A stretch of 64,000 nucleotides of DNA, taken from NCBI RefSeq assembly GCF_003628305.1, contig NZ_RBZM01000004.1:682001-746000 (forward strand), written 5' to 3'. Below are positions 55,675 through 63,827 of the stretch, one piece after another (position 1 is the first letter of the stretch; the number at the start of each line of letters is the position of its first letter). The notes under the pieces are model-generated. The model was not told the DNA's origin, searched no databases, and saw only the letters and a program-made list of their open reading frames with translations. Made by a program: the position numbers and the translations under genes. Source of the stretch: Cohnella endophytica. Its GTDB lineage: Bacteria > Bacillota > Bacilli > Paenibacillales > Paenibacillaceae.

Positions 55675-55696
55675 CGATATCCCCTTGGCTCAGGAG
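55675..55696 (+). repeat. 22-bp dispersed repeat, copy 2 (direct)
   Basis: Same as copy 1 with one change (CCCCTTGGCTCAGG). The similarity extends upstream through GCTTTTT, so the repeated piece is somewhat longer than 22 bases. Confidence 0.85.
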
Positions 55697-55751
55697 GAGG
55701 TTTGTTTACCTTCTATTTAAAGAACCTTCTGCAATAGTTTTACCAAGAGAA

Positions 55752-55929
55752 CTGCAGTCAGGAACTACCTGACTGCGGTTTCAATTCAATGGACTTGGAT
55801 TGTCGTAGTCCTGTTACACCGGACTAGACGGTGAAAATCGAGGTTTTAAAGGGCTCTAGTTAGGTATTACCTAACTGCAAGGTCAAGAATAAGGATTAGG
55901 TGAGTTGTAGTTCGGTTTCTCCGGACTAG
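55752..55929. repeat. Two diverged units with paired hairpins, 102 bp apart
   Basis: Unit A has GCAGTCAGG-AACTA-CCTGACTGC at 55754-55776 and TAGTCC...GGACTA at 55806-55826. Unit B has AGTTAGGT-ATT-ACCTAACT at 55858-55876 and TAGTTCGG-TTTCT-CCGGACTA at 55908-55928. Both hairpins are displaced by 102 bases. In the first stem a C-G pair in A is a T-A pair in B, which keeps pairing, and the second stem differs by a G-T wobble. Confidence 0.8.
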
Positions 55930-55940
55930 GGATTTTCCAA

Positions 55941-55959
55941 TTGAGCGAAGGGGATATCG
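55941..55959 (-). repeat. 22-bp dispersed repeat, copy 3 (reverse, shortened)
   Basis: TTGAGCGAAGGGGATATCG is the reverse complement of the first 19 bases of the 22-base repeat, with the last base changed. Confidence 0.85.
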
Positions 55960-55985
55960 GCAAAAGGAATGCGACGGCCCAGTAA

Positions 55986-56007
55986 CTCCTGAGCGAAGGG
56001 GATATCG
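55986..56007 (-). repeat. 22-bp dispersed repeat, copy 4 (reverse)
   Basis: CTCCTGAGCGAAGGGGATAT followed by CG is the exact reverse complement of copy 1. Copies 1 and 4 therefore form terminal inverted repeats around a 732-base segment. Confidence 0.9.
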
Positions 56008-56079
56008 ACGAAGGACGATGAAGGTAAGAGCATCCCGAAGCAAACTGCCTATGGGATAAGGCCACAGCCTATCGTCGGC

Positions 56080-56107
56080 ACCCTGGACTGGGCTTATGCA
56101 TACGATG
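56080..56107 (+). promoter_or_regulatory. Possible sigma-K promoter of dpaA
   Basis: AC at 56080-56081, then 17 bases, then CATACGATG at 56099-56107, fits the sigma-K pattern (AC, 17 bases, CATANNNTA) except for the final base. dpaAB is expressed in the mother cell under sigma-K in Bacillus subtilis. Short motifs like this occur by chance, so confidence is moderate. Confidence 0.4.
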
Positions 56108-56141
56108 TGCTATGTGCGAAAGCTGAAAGGAGGGGGCTAAG

Positions 56142-57041
56142 ATCCTTACGGGAATTCAGATTGTTCTAGCGGGCGGGGATGCTCGGCAGTTGGAAGTCAT
56201 TCGACGGCTTACGGAATTGGATGCTTCTGTGACGATCGCGGGTTTCGATAGACTGGATACGCCTTTTAGCGGAGTCGTTAAAGCCGAGTGGGTGCCGGAA
56301 ATTCTAAGCGAAGCGAATGCATTGGTGTTGCCGGCCGTCGGCACCGATGACGAGGGCATCATATCCGCATTGTTCACCGACCAAGAGTTGAAGTTGACGG
56401 ATGCCCATCTCGCCGCGATCCCCAAAGACTGCAAGGTAATTACGGGCATGGCTAAGCCATTCCTGCGAAAACTGTGCGATAAGCATCACTTGGATCTGAT
56501 CGAGCTGTTCGAACGGGACGACGTTGCCATCTACAATTCGATTCCGACGGCGGAAGGCGCCCTCATGATGGCGATAGAGAATACGGATATCACGATTCAC
56601 GGATCGAATTCCATCGTACTCGGCCTTGGAAGAACGGGGTTTACGATGGCTCGAACGCTGCAAGCGTTAGGGGCGCATGTCAAAGTCGGAGTGCGCCGCG
56701 ACGAGACGTTCGCACGTGCTTTCGAGATGGGTTTCGAGCCTTTCTATATGCCTGATTTAGCGCGTCATGCGGGGAATATCGACTTGATTTTTAATACAAT
56801 TCCGACTATGATAGTCACAGCACAAGTGATCGCCCAACTTCCCCTGCGCGCATGTATTATCGACCTGGCCTCCAAGCCCGGAGGAACGGATTTCCGTTTC
56901 GCCGAGAAGAGAGGAATCAAGGCGTTGCTCGCTCCCGGATTACCCGGGATCGTGGCGCCGAAGACGGCAGGACGAATCATCGCGAACAGTCTAACCCAGA
57001 TCATTCTGGAAGACGTCCGATTACGGGGGAATCAACCATGA
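56142..57041 (+). CDS. dpaA: Dipicolinate synthase subunit A (probable AUC start)
   Basis: DpaA with DpaB makes dipicolinic acid from a DapA product in the mother cell; DPA gives spores heat resistance. The product has two Rossmann-like parts, with VLGLGRTGFTMARTLQALGA in the second and GIKALLAPGLPGIVAPKTAG near the end. Family members begin MLTG and an IGGDARQLE segment. Here the frame reads LTGIQIVLAGGDARQLEVIR but its first codon is ATC at 56142, 8 bases after AAAGGAGG. An in-frame stop at 56124 excludes earlier starts, and the first ordinary start (TTG, 56190) would delete the first strand. I therefore call 56142; 56190 is the fallback. Confidence 0.9.
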   Translation: MLTGIQIVLAGGDARQLEVIRRLTELDASVTIAGFDRLDTPFSGVVKAEWVPEILSEANALVLPAVGTDDEGIISALFTDQELKLTDAHLAAIPKDCKVITGMAKPFLRKLCDKHHLDLIELFERDDVAIYNSIPTAEGALMMAIENTDITIHGSNSIVLGLGRTGFTMARTLQALGAHVKVGVRRDETFARAFEMGFEPFYMPDLARHAGNIDLIFNTIPTMIVTAQVIAQLPLRACIIDLASKPGGTDFRFAEKRGIKALLAPGLPGIVAPKTAGRIIANSLTQIILEDVRLRGNQP

Positions 57042-57634
57042 GTTGGCAGGGAATTACCGTCGGATACGCGTTATCCGGATCACATTGCACGCTAGAGGAA
57101 GTCATGCCGCAAATCCAGCGGTTCGTGGACGCGGGAGCCAACGTGATTCCTATCGTGTCGTCTACGATCATGACGACGGACACGCGGTTCGGAACGTCAA
57201 ACCACTGGCAAGATACCTTGCGTTCGATAACCGGCAATAAGATTATATCCTCATTAGTGGATGCAGAGCCTCTTGGCCCTTCCAAGCTTCTGGACGTACT
57301 AACGATCGCGCCATGCACCGGCAATACGACGAGCAAATTGGCTAACGCAATGACGGACGGTCCTGTCTTGATGGCCGCGAAAGCGCAAATGCGCAATCAG
57401 CGCCCGCTCGTGCTCGCCATATCGACGAACGACGGATTAGGGCTCAACGCAGCGAACATAGCGAAGCTTCTGATCATGAAGAACGTCTATTTCGTGCCTT
57501 TCGGCCAAGACAATCCCGTCGCCAAACCGAATTCCCTCGTGGCGAGAATGGACTTAATCCCGGAAACCTGCGAAGCGGCGTTACAAGGCAAACAGTTGCA
57601 ACCTTTGCTCGTTGAGCGTTTCTTATACGCTTGA
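57038..57634 (+). CDS. dpaB: Dipicolinate synthase subunit B
   Basis: DpaB is the flavoprotein-like partner of DpaA. The 198-residue product has TVGYALSGSHCTLEEVMPQI near the N-terminus and VLTIAPCTGNTTSKLANAMT in the middle, both typical of the HFCD/flavoprotein fold of SpoVFB. The ATG at 57038 overlaps the dpaA stop codon by 4 bases. A frame open upstream to 56852 overlaps dpaA and is rejected. asd follows after 36 bases. Confidence 0.96.
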   Translation: MSWQGITVGYALSGSHCTLEEVMPQIQRFVDAGANVIPIVSSTIMTTDTRFGTSNHWQDTLRSITGNKIISSLVDAEPLGPSKLLDVLTIAPCTGNTTSKLANAMTDGPVLMAAKAQMRNQRPLVLAISTNDGLGLNAANIAKLLIMKNVYFVPFGQDNPVAKPNSLVARMDLIPETCEAALQGKQLQPLLVERFLYA

Positions 57635-57670
57635 GATAAATTTGCATTACGCCGAGGGGAGCAAATCCAA

Positions 57671-58714
57671 ATGTCGACGCAGCAGCTATTTCATGTCGCT
57701 GTCGTGGGAGCGACCGGCGCCGTTGGGGTACAAATCAGAAGACTCCTCGAACAACGAAACTTCCCGATAGCCAGTATAAAGCTGCTTTCTTCCGCTCGAT
57801 CGGCTGGATCTACAGTCCAGTTCAAGGACCAAACGATTACGATTGAAGAAGCAACTCCCGAAAGCTTTCGCGGTATTGATATCGCCTTGTTCAGCGCCGG
57901 CGGAGAAGTTAGTAAAGCATTGATCCCGCATGCGGTCGAGCATGGCGCAATATGCATAGATAATACGAACGCTTATCGCATGGATCCGGAAACGCCACTT
58001 GTCGTTCCGGAAGTGAATATCGACAAAATCAGCGAACACAAAGGCATTATCGCCAATCCTAACTGCTCCACGATCCAGATGGTCGCCGCATTGAAGCCTA
58101 TCTACGATCGTTACGGCATTTCCCGGATTATCGTATCTACTTATCAGGCGGTATCCGGCGCCGGCGCTTCCGCCGTTACCGAGATGTTGAGACAGTCAAG
58201 CGAAGTGCTTGCGGGGAACGCCGCGAATCCGGCGATTCTACCGGTTTCTTCTTTGCCGGTGAAGCATCAGATCGCTTTTAACGTCATCCCGCAAATCGAC
58301 AAATTCCAAGACAACGGTTTTACCTTGGAAGAAATGAAGATGATTCGCGAGACGAAAAAAATCATGGATGACGACGAGTTGGAAGTTACGGCGACTTGCG
58401 TTCGCGTTCCCGTGGCGTACGGTCACTCTGAATCCGTGTACGTCGAGCTAAAGAAAGATTTCGACGTCAATGAGATTAAGTCGTTATTGTCCGATTCTCA
58501 AGGACTCGTGCTCGTCGACGATCCTTCGAATCAGCTGTACCCGCTCGCAACGGATGCGGCAGGCAAGAATGAAACTTTCGTTGGGCGCGTTCGTCGCGAT
58601 CTCGCGAATCCTCGCGCGTTGAACATGTGGATCGTCTCCGACAATCTGCTTAAAGGCGCCGCATGGAATGCGGTTCAGATTGCCGAGTATATCGCAATTC
58701 CTCAGCAATCTTAA
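57671..58714 (+). CDS. asd: Aspartate-semialdehyde dehydrogenase
   Basis: Asd reduces aspartyl phosphate to aspartate semialdehyde, the branch point to lysine/DAP/DPA, threonine and methionine. The NADP motif VVGATGAVGVQIRRLL is at the N-terminus and the catalytic Cys132 lies in NPNCSTIQMVAAL. The 347-residue length is normal. AGGGGAGCAAATCC precedes the ATG. The cluster dpaAB-asd-dapG-dapA matches Bacillus and supplies the DPA pathway. Confidence 0.97.
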   Translation: MSTQQLFHVAVVGATGAVGVQIRRLLEQRNFPIASIKLLSSARSAGSTVQFKDQTITIEEATPESFRGIDIALFSAGGEVSKALIPHAVEHGAICIDNTNAYRMDPETPLVVPEVNIDKISEHKGIIANPNCSTIQMVAALKPIYDRYGISRIIVSTYQAVSGAGASAVTEMLRQSSEVLAGNAANPAILPVSSLPVKHQIAFNVIPQIDKFQDNGFTLEEMKMIRETKKIMDDDELEVTATCVRVPVAYGHSESVYVELKKDFDVNEIKSLLSDSQGLVLVDDPSNQLYPLATDAAGKNETFVGRVRRDLANPRALNMWIVSDNLLKGAAWNAVQIAEYIAIPQQS

Positions 58715-58795
58715 TTTTCATCCACTTTTTCGCGGTAGCCAATCTTGCTTTTCTTTCCTCATATCCATTCTACGAATGAAGCGGAGGAAGACGAG

Positions 58796-60028
58796 ATGGA
58801 CCTGATCGTGCAAAAATTCGGAGGGACGTCGCTGTCCGACGAGCAGAGTCGGCGCCACGTCCTCCGTCATATTAACCGCGAGCTTGAAGCGGGGACTCAT
58901 CTCGTCGTCGTCGTTTCCGCCATGGGCAGGAGCGGCGAGCCTTACGCGACGGATTCCCTGCTTGAGCTCGCGCGTCTAAACGGCGATGCACTGCCGCAGA
59001 GAGAAAGGGATTTGTTGCTTTCATGCGGCGAGATTATCTCGGCTACCTTGCTGTGCAGCCTGTTATGCGCGGAAGGGATAGCCGCGGTCGCGTTAACCGG
59101 AGGACAGGCAGGCATCTTTACGGATGGACGTTACGGTTCGGCCCGCATTACGGAGATCAAGACCGAACGGTTGAACATGCATTTGTCCGAAGGGAAAGTC
59201 GTGATCGTCGCCGGATTTCAAGGCATGACGCCGGATGGCGAGGCGACGACGCTCGGCCGGGGGGGAAGCGATACTTCGGCAACGGCACTCGGGGCCGCCT
59301 TGAACGCGAGAATCGTCGACATCTATACGGACGTCGACGGGATATTGACCGCGGATCCTCGGTGGGTGAACGACGCAAGACCGTTGTCGGCGGTTAGCTA
59401 CGAGGAAATCTGCAACATGGCGCAAAACGGCGCTAAGGTCATCCATCCTAGGGCGGTCGAAATCGCGATGAAAGCCGGCATTCCGGTTCGCGTGCGCTCT
59501 ACCTTTTCCGACGGGGAAGGAACGCTTGTCACGCATGCGCAGGTGCTTCGTACACAAGGCATTTGGTTCGACAAAACCGTTACGGGACTTGCGCATGTGC
59601 GCGGAGTGACGCAATTGGCCGTAATCAACCGCGATGGCCCGGCCGACGTGCAATTGCGCGTCTTTCGCGCGATGGCGTCGCACGGAATTAGCGTCGATTT
59701 TATTAACGTGATGCCAACGGGCGTTCATTATACGGTATTGGCGAACGATTCGCAGACCGCGATAGGGCTGCTTCGGGAACTCGGATTCGAGCCTACCGTG
59801 CGCGACGGATGCGCTAAAGTGTCCGTCATCGGAGGCGGCATGAACGGGGAACCGGGAGTAATGGCCGTAATCGTGGAAGCGTTGACGAACGCCGGGATCC
59901 CGATTCTTCAATCCGCGGATTCGAATACTACTATCTGGGTGCTTATATCCGAACATCAATTGGCTGAGGCGTTGCAGTCTTTACACACCGCATTCGGGCT
60001 GCATCTCACGCCGGCCAGGGAAATATAG
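58796..60028 (+). CDS. dapG: Aspartate kinase DapG (DAP-sensitive type I)
   Basis: Aspartokinase makes aspartyl phosphate. The 410-residue product has the kinase signature VQKFGGTSLSDEQSRRH, then VVVVSAMGRSGEPYATD, TLGRGGSDTSATALGAAL, and two C-terminal ACT domains with the second one near TVRDGCAKVSVIGGGMNGEP. Its place between asd and dapA identifies it as DapG, which in Bacillus is inhibited by meso-diaminopimelate (family knowledge). The ATG at 58796 follows GCGGAGGAAG. An upstream TTG at 58745 lacks a ribosome binding site. Confidence 0.96.
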   Translation: MDLIVQKFGGTSLSDEQSRRHVLRHINRELEAGTHLVVVVSAMGRSGEPYATDSLLELARLNGDALPQRERDLLLSCGEIISATLLCSLLCAEGIAAVALTGGQAGIFTDGRYGSARITEIKTERLNMHLSEGKVVIVAGFQGMTPDGEATTLGRGGSDTSATALGAALNARIVDIYTDVDGILTADPRWVNDARPLSAVSYEEICNMAQNGAKVIHPRAVEIAMKAGIPVRVRSTFSDGEGTLVTHAQVLRTQGIWFDKTVTGLAHVRGVTQLAVINRDGPADVQLRVFRAMASHGISVDFINVMPTGVHYTVLANDSQTAIGLLRELGFEPTVRDGCAKVSVIGGGMNGEPGVMAVIVEALTNAGIPILQSADSNTTIWVLISEHQLAEALQSLHTAFGLHLTPAREI

Positions 60029-60042
60029 AGGAGGCAATCGCA

Positions 60043-60921
60043 ATGAGTTTCGGTCGTTTAATTACAGCAATGGTAACTCCTTTCGACGAGCATTTGAATA
60101 TTGACTGGGAAGCGACGGGACGCTTAATCGATTACTTGATCGACGAGCAGAAGTCCGACAGTCTGGTCGTTTCCGGAACGACCGGAGAATCTCCCACATT
60201 AACGGACGACGAGAAAGTCGAGCTCTTCCGCTTCGCGGTTAAACATGCGGCCGGCCGCTGTAAAATCATCGCCGGATCGGGAAGCAACGAAACCGCGCAT
60301 TCCGTGCACTTGACGAAGAAAGCGGAGGAAGCGGGAGTGGATGGAATCCTGCTGGTCGCACCTTACTACAATAGGCCGACGCAGGAAGGCATTTATCAAC
60401 ACTTCCGGACGATCGCCGAAGCGACTTCGCTTCCCATCATCATTTATAACGTTCCTTCGCGAACCGTCGTAAGTATTTCGACGGAAACGACGCTTCGTTT
60501 GGCGCAAATTCCGAACATCGTCGCGACCAAAGAGTGCGCTTCGATGGGCCAGATGACGGAAATCGTCAGCGGCGCGCCTGAAGGCTTCGTGTTGTACAGC
60601 GGAGACGATGCGGTAACGCTGCCGGCTCTTTCCGTCGGCGCATACGGGATCATCAGCGTTGCGAGTCATCTTATCGGAGCGCGAATGAAACAATTGATCG
60701 GGGCTTATTTGGACGGTCAAGTGAAAGAGGCGCAAGAGTTGAATGCGCAGCTTTACCCGGTATTTAACGGGCTGTTTAATTGTCCGCATCCGGTTCCTAA
60801 TCCGGTTGCCGTGAAGTACGCGCTCGAACGGCGCGGCTTGTCCGTCGGCGGCGTTCGCTTGCCGCTAGTGCCGGCAACCGATGCGGAAACCCAGTTCCTG
60901 CGCAATCTAATCGAAGGCTAG
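60043..60921 (+). CDS. dapA: 4-hydroxy-tetrahydrodipicolinate synthase
   Basis: DapA condenses pyruvate with aspartate semialdehyde to give the dihydrodipicolinate precursor used by DpaAB and by lysine/DAP synthesis. The Schiff-base Lys163 lies in VATKECASMGQ and Tyr near 135 in IIYNVPSRTVV. The pyruvate-binding segment SGTTGESPTL is near residues 45-55. The 292-residue length is standard. GAGGAGGCAATCGC precedes the ATG. A terminator follows. Confidence 0.98.
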   Translation: MSFGRLITAMVTPFDEHLNIDWEATGRLIDYLIDEQKSDSLVVSGTTGESPTLTDDEKVELFRFAVKHAAGRCKIIAGSGSNETAHSVHLTKKAEEAGVDGILLVAPYYNRPTQEGIYQHFRTIAEATSLPIIIYNVPSRTVVSISTETTLRLAQIPNIVATKECASMGQMTEIVSGAPEGFVLYSGDDAVTLPALSVGAYGIISVASHLIGARMKQLIGAYLDGQVKEAQELNAQLYPVFNGLFNCPHPVPNPVAVKYALERRGLSVGGVRLPLVPATDAETQFLRNLIEG

Positions 60922-60961
60922 CTTAAGGAAATGTCGTCGGTCGCCCAGTCCCGGATACGAG

Positions 60962-60988
60962 AACCGACGTCCTACGGCGTCGGTTTTT
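60962..60988 (+). terminator. Intrinsic terminator after dapA
   Basis: AACCGACG at 60962-60969 and CGTCGGTT at 60978-60985 form a perfect 8-bp stem, followed by TTT and a T-rich tail. It ends the DPA/lysine operon. Confidence 0.85.
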
Positions 60989-61016
60989 GTTATGTCGCGA
61001 AGCGCGAATCCGTTTG

Positions 61017-61028
61017 TCCCCGCGGGGA
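61017..61028. promoter_or_regulatory. Perfect 12-bp palindrome upstream of the RNase J promoter
   Basis: TCCCCGCGGGGA reads the same on both strands and lies 18 bases before the -35 box at 61047. It could be a protein-binding site. The length is short, and no cognate regulator is known to me. Confidence 0.3.
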
Positions 61029-61046
61029 AAGATAATGGGGACGATC

Positions 61047-61076
61047 TTGTTTTTCCTGAATTGCTTCATGTATAAT
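61047..61076 (+). promoter_or_regulatory. Sigma-A promoter of the RNase J gene
   Basis: TTGTTT at 61047-61052 and a consensus TATAAT at 61071-61076 are 18 bases apart. The leader of about 90 bases that follows ends in a hairpin that holds the ribosome binding site. Confidence 0.7.
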
Positions 61077-61153
61077 GGTTGAGAGTGATTGGGTGCGGCT
61101 AATAAAATTTTAGCAAATTGAAAATTTCATATCGATCGGGTGCGTCGAATGGA

Positions 61154-61172
61154 TCTAGTAGGAGGTACTAGA
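61154..61172 (+). promoter_or_regulatory. Hairpin with the ribosome binding site as its loop
   Basis: TCTAGTA at 61154-61160 is the reverse complement of TACTAGA at 61166-61172, and the 5-base loop between them is exactly GGAGG, the ribosome binding site. The start codon GTG follows 1 base after the stem. This arrangement could modulate ribosome access or RNase cleavage of the mRNA. Confidence 0.6.
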
Positions 61173-61173
61173 A

Positions 61174-62853
61174 GTGTCAAAGAAAAACAACCAAGATAAA
61201 TTGCTTATTTTCGCTCTCGGCGGCGTTGGCGAAATCGGAAAGAATATGTATTGCATCCAGTATGGAAACGACATCGTGGTCGTGGACTCTGGATTGAAGT
61301 TCCCGGAAGAAGAGATGCTCGGAATCGACGTCGTAATCCCGGATATTAGTTACTTGTTGGAGAATCGCGATAAAGTGCGCGCCATTCTTCTGACGCATGG
61401 TCACGAGGACCATATCGGCGGATTGCCTTACGTCTTGAAGCAACTCAACGTTCCGATCTACGGCACGAAGCTTACGTTAGGTCTCGTAGAGAACAAGCTG
61501 AAAGAGGCTGGCTTGCTGGGCGATACGAAACGCCATCTGATCAACGAGGATACGGAGTTAACTTTCGGAACGATTAAAGCGAGCTTCTTCCGTACGAACC
61601 ACAGCATTCCCGACTCCGTCGGAGTCTGCTTGGAAACGCCGGAAGGCAACGTTGTCCACACGGGCGACTTCAAGTTCGACCATACGCCGGTCAACGACCA
61701 ATTCGCCGATCTGCAGAGGATGGCGGAAATCGGAAGCCGCGGCGTATTAGCCCTGCTGTCCGACAGCACCAATGCGGAGCGCGCAGGTTATACGCCTTCC
61801 GAGAGCAACATCGGCAAAGAATTCGAATCGTTGTTCCGATCCGCGAAACAACGCGTCGTCGTTGCCACATTCGCGTCGAACGTACACCGCATTCAACAAG
61901 TGATCAACGCGGCCGCGGAAACGCGCCGCAAAATGACGGTTATCGGCAGAAGCATGGTAAACGTCGTCAACATCGCTTCCGAGCTCGGTTACCTGAATAT
62001 TCCGGAAGGCATGCTGATCGAACCTGAAGAGGTGAACAAGCTTCCCGCGGATCGCGTCGTTATTTTGTCGACGGGTAGCCAAGGCGAGCCGATGTCCGCG
62101 CTTACAAGAATGGCTCGTTCTACGCATCGCAAAGTAGACATTCTGCCGGGAGATACCGTCATTATCGCCGCGACTCCGATTCCGGGCAACGAGCGTTATG
62201 TCGGTCGGACCGTCGATGAATTGATGCGGTTGGGCGCTTACGTCATTTACGGACCTGGATCCGTATCCGGCGTGCACGTATCCGGTCACGGCAGCCAAGA
62301 AGAGCTTAAGCTCATGTTGAACCTGATGCGTCCGGAATATTTCATTCCGATTCACGGCGAATATCGGATGCTTCGCCATCACGGATGGCTTGGAGAGTCC
62401 GTAGGCATTCCGAAAGAAAACATCTTCTTGCTCGACAACGGAGATACAGTCGAAATTCAGGGCGGCGTCGCGCGCAAAGCAGGCAAAATTCCTGCCGGCA
62501 ACGTGTTGATCGACGGACTGGGCGTCGGCGATGTCGGTAATATCGTCCTTCGCGATCGTAAGTTGCTATCGCAAGACGGAATTCTTGTCGTCGTTGTCAC
62601 GCTCAGCAAACAAGACGGAACGATCATGTCCGGTCCGGACATCATCTCCCGCGGTTTCGTGTACGTCCGCGAATCGGAAGGCCTGCTAGAGGAAGCCAAC
62701 CGCATCGTAACGAGCACGCTGCACAAACTTATGAACGAGAACGTAAACGAATGGGCTTCGCTGAAGACGAACGTCAAAGACGCGCTCGGTCGTTTCTTGT
62801 ACGAACAAACGAAAAGAAGACCGATGATCTTGCCGATCATCATGGAAGTGTAA
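61174..62853 (+). CDS. rnjB: Ribonuclease J (RnjB position)
   Basis: RNase J is a metallo-beta-lactamase-fold endo- and 5'-3' exoribonuclease. The metal motif HGHEDH is at residues 75-80, with further ligands in VHTGDFKFD and [12 protein letters not shown], and the beta-CASP segment [14 protein letters not shown] and [11 protein letters not shown]-like [14 protein letters not shown]. The C-terminal PIHGEYRML is also typical. Length is 559 residues. Its place after dapA and before tepA is that of rnjB in Bacillus subtilis; RnjA has similar motifs, so the paralogue assignment rests on synteny. The GTG start is under the hairpin described at 61154. Confidence 0.95.
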   Translation: MSKKNNQDKLLIFALGGVGEIGKNMYCIQYGNDIVVVDSGLKFPEEEMLGIDVVIPDISYLLENRDKVRAILLTHGHEDHIGGLPYVLKQLNVPIYGTKLTLGLVENKLKEAGLLGDTKRHLINEDTELTFGTIKASFFRTNHSIPDSVGVCLETPEGNVVHTGDFKFDHTPVNDQFADLQRMAEIGSRGVLALLSDSTNAERAGYTPSESNIGKEFESLFRSAKQRVVVATFASNVHRIQQVINAAAETRRKMTVIGRSMVNVVNIASELGYLNIPEGMLIEPEEVNKLPADRVVILSTGSQGEPMSALTRMARSTHRKVDILPGDTVIIAATPIPGNERYVGRTVDELMRLGAYVIYGPGSVSGVHVSGHGSQEELKLMLNLMRPEYFIPIHGEYRMLRHHGWLGESVGIPKENIFLLDNGDTVEIQGGVARKAGKIPAGNVLIDGLGVGDVGNIVLRDRKLLSQDGILVVVVTLSKQDGTIMSGPDIISRGFVYVRESEGLLEEANRIVTSTLHKLMNENVNEWASLKTNVKDALGRFLYEQTKRRPMILPIIMEV

Positions 62854-62876
62854 CAGCGAATATCCCACACTCATCT

Positions 62877-62918
62877 AAAACCGTTTCCTACCGCAAAGCC
62901 GGGTGGAAACGGTTTTTT
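62877..62918 (+). terminator. Intrinsic terminator after the RNase J gene
   Basis: AAAACCGTTTCCTACC at 62877-62892 pairs along 16 bases (one G-T) with GGGTGGAAACGGTTTT at 62901-62916, followed by TT. It is the strongest terminator in the window. Confidence 0.92.
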
Positions 62919-63005
62919 ATATTGGGATCGGACCGCGCGTTCGAGGATAAAGTGAGGGGGATCGCCCATACTATGTCAAACCGGCATACGATAGGAGGCC
63001 TCAAC

Positions 63006-63827
63006 ATGACAGAAGCAATCACGTCCGCGTTCGAGAATATCGCTTCAGAACAACCGCCTCAGCCGCCGCAACCGGGACAACCGGGACAGCCGGGTCAGCC
63101 CGCGCAACCGCCCCAGACTTTGCCCGGGGATGAAGGACGTAAAATCGCGGCAACTACGGAAGCTGTCGTCCAATTGGGTCAGACGTCCGTCCCTACGGCA
63201 GAGAGCAACATTTTCTGCTTAACGATCATCGGACAAATCGAAGGCCATCTCATGCTTCCCCCGCAAAATAAAACGACGAAATACGAGCATGTCATTCCGC
63301 AATTAGTCGCTGCCGAGCAGAATGCCAAAGTCGAAGGGCTGCTTATCGTGCTAAATACGGTAGGGGGAGACGTGGAAGCGGGACTTGCGATTGCCGAGAT
63401 CATCGCGTCCATGACGAAGCCGACCGTCACCATCGTGCTCGGCGGAGGGCATTCGATCGGCGTGCCGATCGCGGTTTCGGCGGATTATTCCCTGATCGCC
63501 GAAACCGCGACGATGACGATTCACCCGATCCGCATGAATGGACTTGTCATCGGAGTGCCGCAAACGTTCGAATACTTGGAGAAAATGCAGGAGAGGGTTA
63601 CGCGGTTCGTTACCCGGCATTCGCGAATATCGGAGGACGTATTCAAGCAATTAATGTTCAAGATGGGAGAGCTTACGCGGGATATCGGTACGACGGTTAT
63701 CGGCAGCGATGCGGTCAAGCATGGCCTGATCGATGCCGTTGGAGGTCTAGGGGATGCTTTGCGCGAGCTGAATCACCGGATACAAGTCCGCAAAACTAGC
63801 GCCGGAGAAGAGGGGCGAGGCGAATGA
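63006..63827 (+). CDS. tepA: TepA-like ClpP-family serine protease (YmfB)
   Basis: The product has 273 residues. An N-terminal Pro/Gln/Gly-rich stretch (about 16-40) is followed by a ClpP/crotonase-fold domain with [20 protein letters not shown], the putative nucleophile Ser150 in [12 protein letters not shown] and His173 in [10 protein letters not shown]. TepA of Bacillus subtilis was linked to protein translocation and to degradation of spore proteins during outgrowth. The ATG at 63006 follows ATAGGAGGCCTC; a longer frame upstream crosses the terminator. It overlaps the next gene by 4 bases, and the order rnjB-tepA-ylzJ is conserved. Confidence 0.93.
   Translation: MTEAITSAFENIASEQPPQPPQPGQPGQPGQPAQPPQTLPGDEGRKIAATTEAVVQLGQTSVPTAESNIFCLTIIGQIEGHLMLPPQNKTTKYEHVIPQLVAAEQNAKVEGLLIVLNTVGGDVEAGLAIAEIIASMTKPTVTIVLGGGHSIGVPIAVSADYSLIAETATMTIHPIRMNGLVIGVPQTFEYLEKMQERVTRFVTRHSRISEDVFKQLMFKMGELTRDIGTTVIGSDAVKHGLIDAVGGLGDALRELNHRIQVRKTSAGEEGRGE

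Larger units (their letters stand above)
55199..56141. other. Gene-free island of repeats between dut and dpaA
   Basis: No supported coding region occurs in these 943 bases. The content from left to right is the dut terminator, a 22-base repeat copy, six 52-base tandem units, a second 22-base copy, a doubled two-hairpin unit, two inverted 22-base copies, and the promoter region of dpaA. Base composition is lower in GC than the neighbouring genes. Individual parts are listed separately. Confidence 0.85.

Noticed and set aside
62751-63005. Longer N-terminus for the TepA-like protein
   Set aside because: It would run through the end of the RNase J gene and through a 16-bp terminator, without a ribosome binding site.
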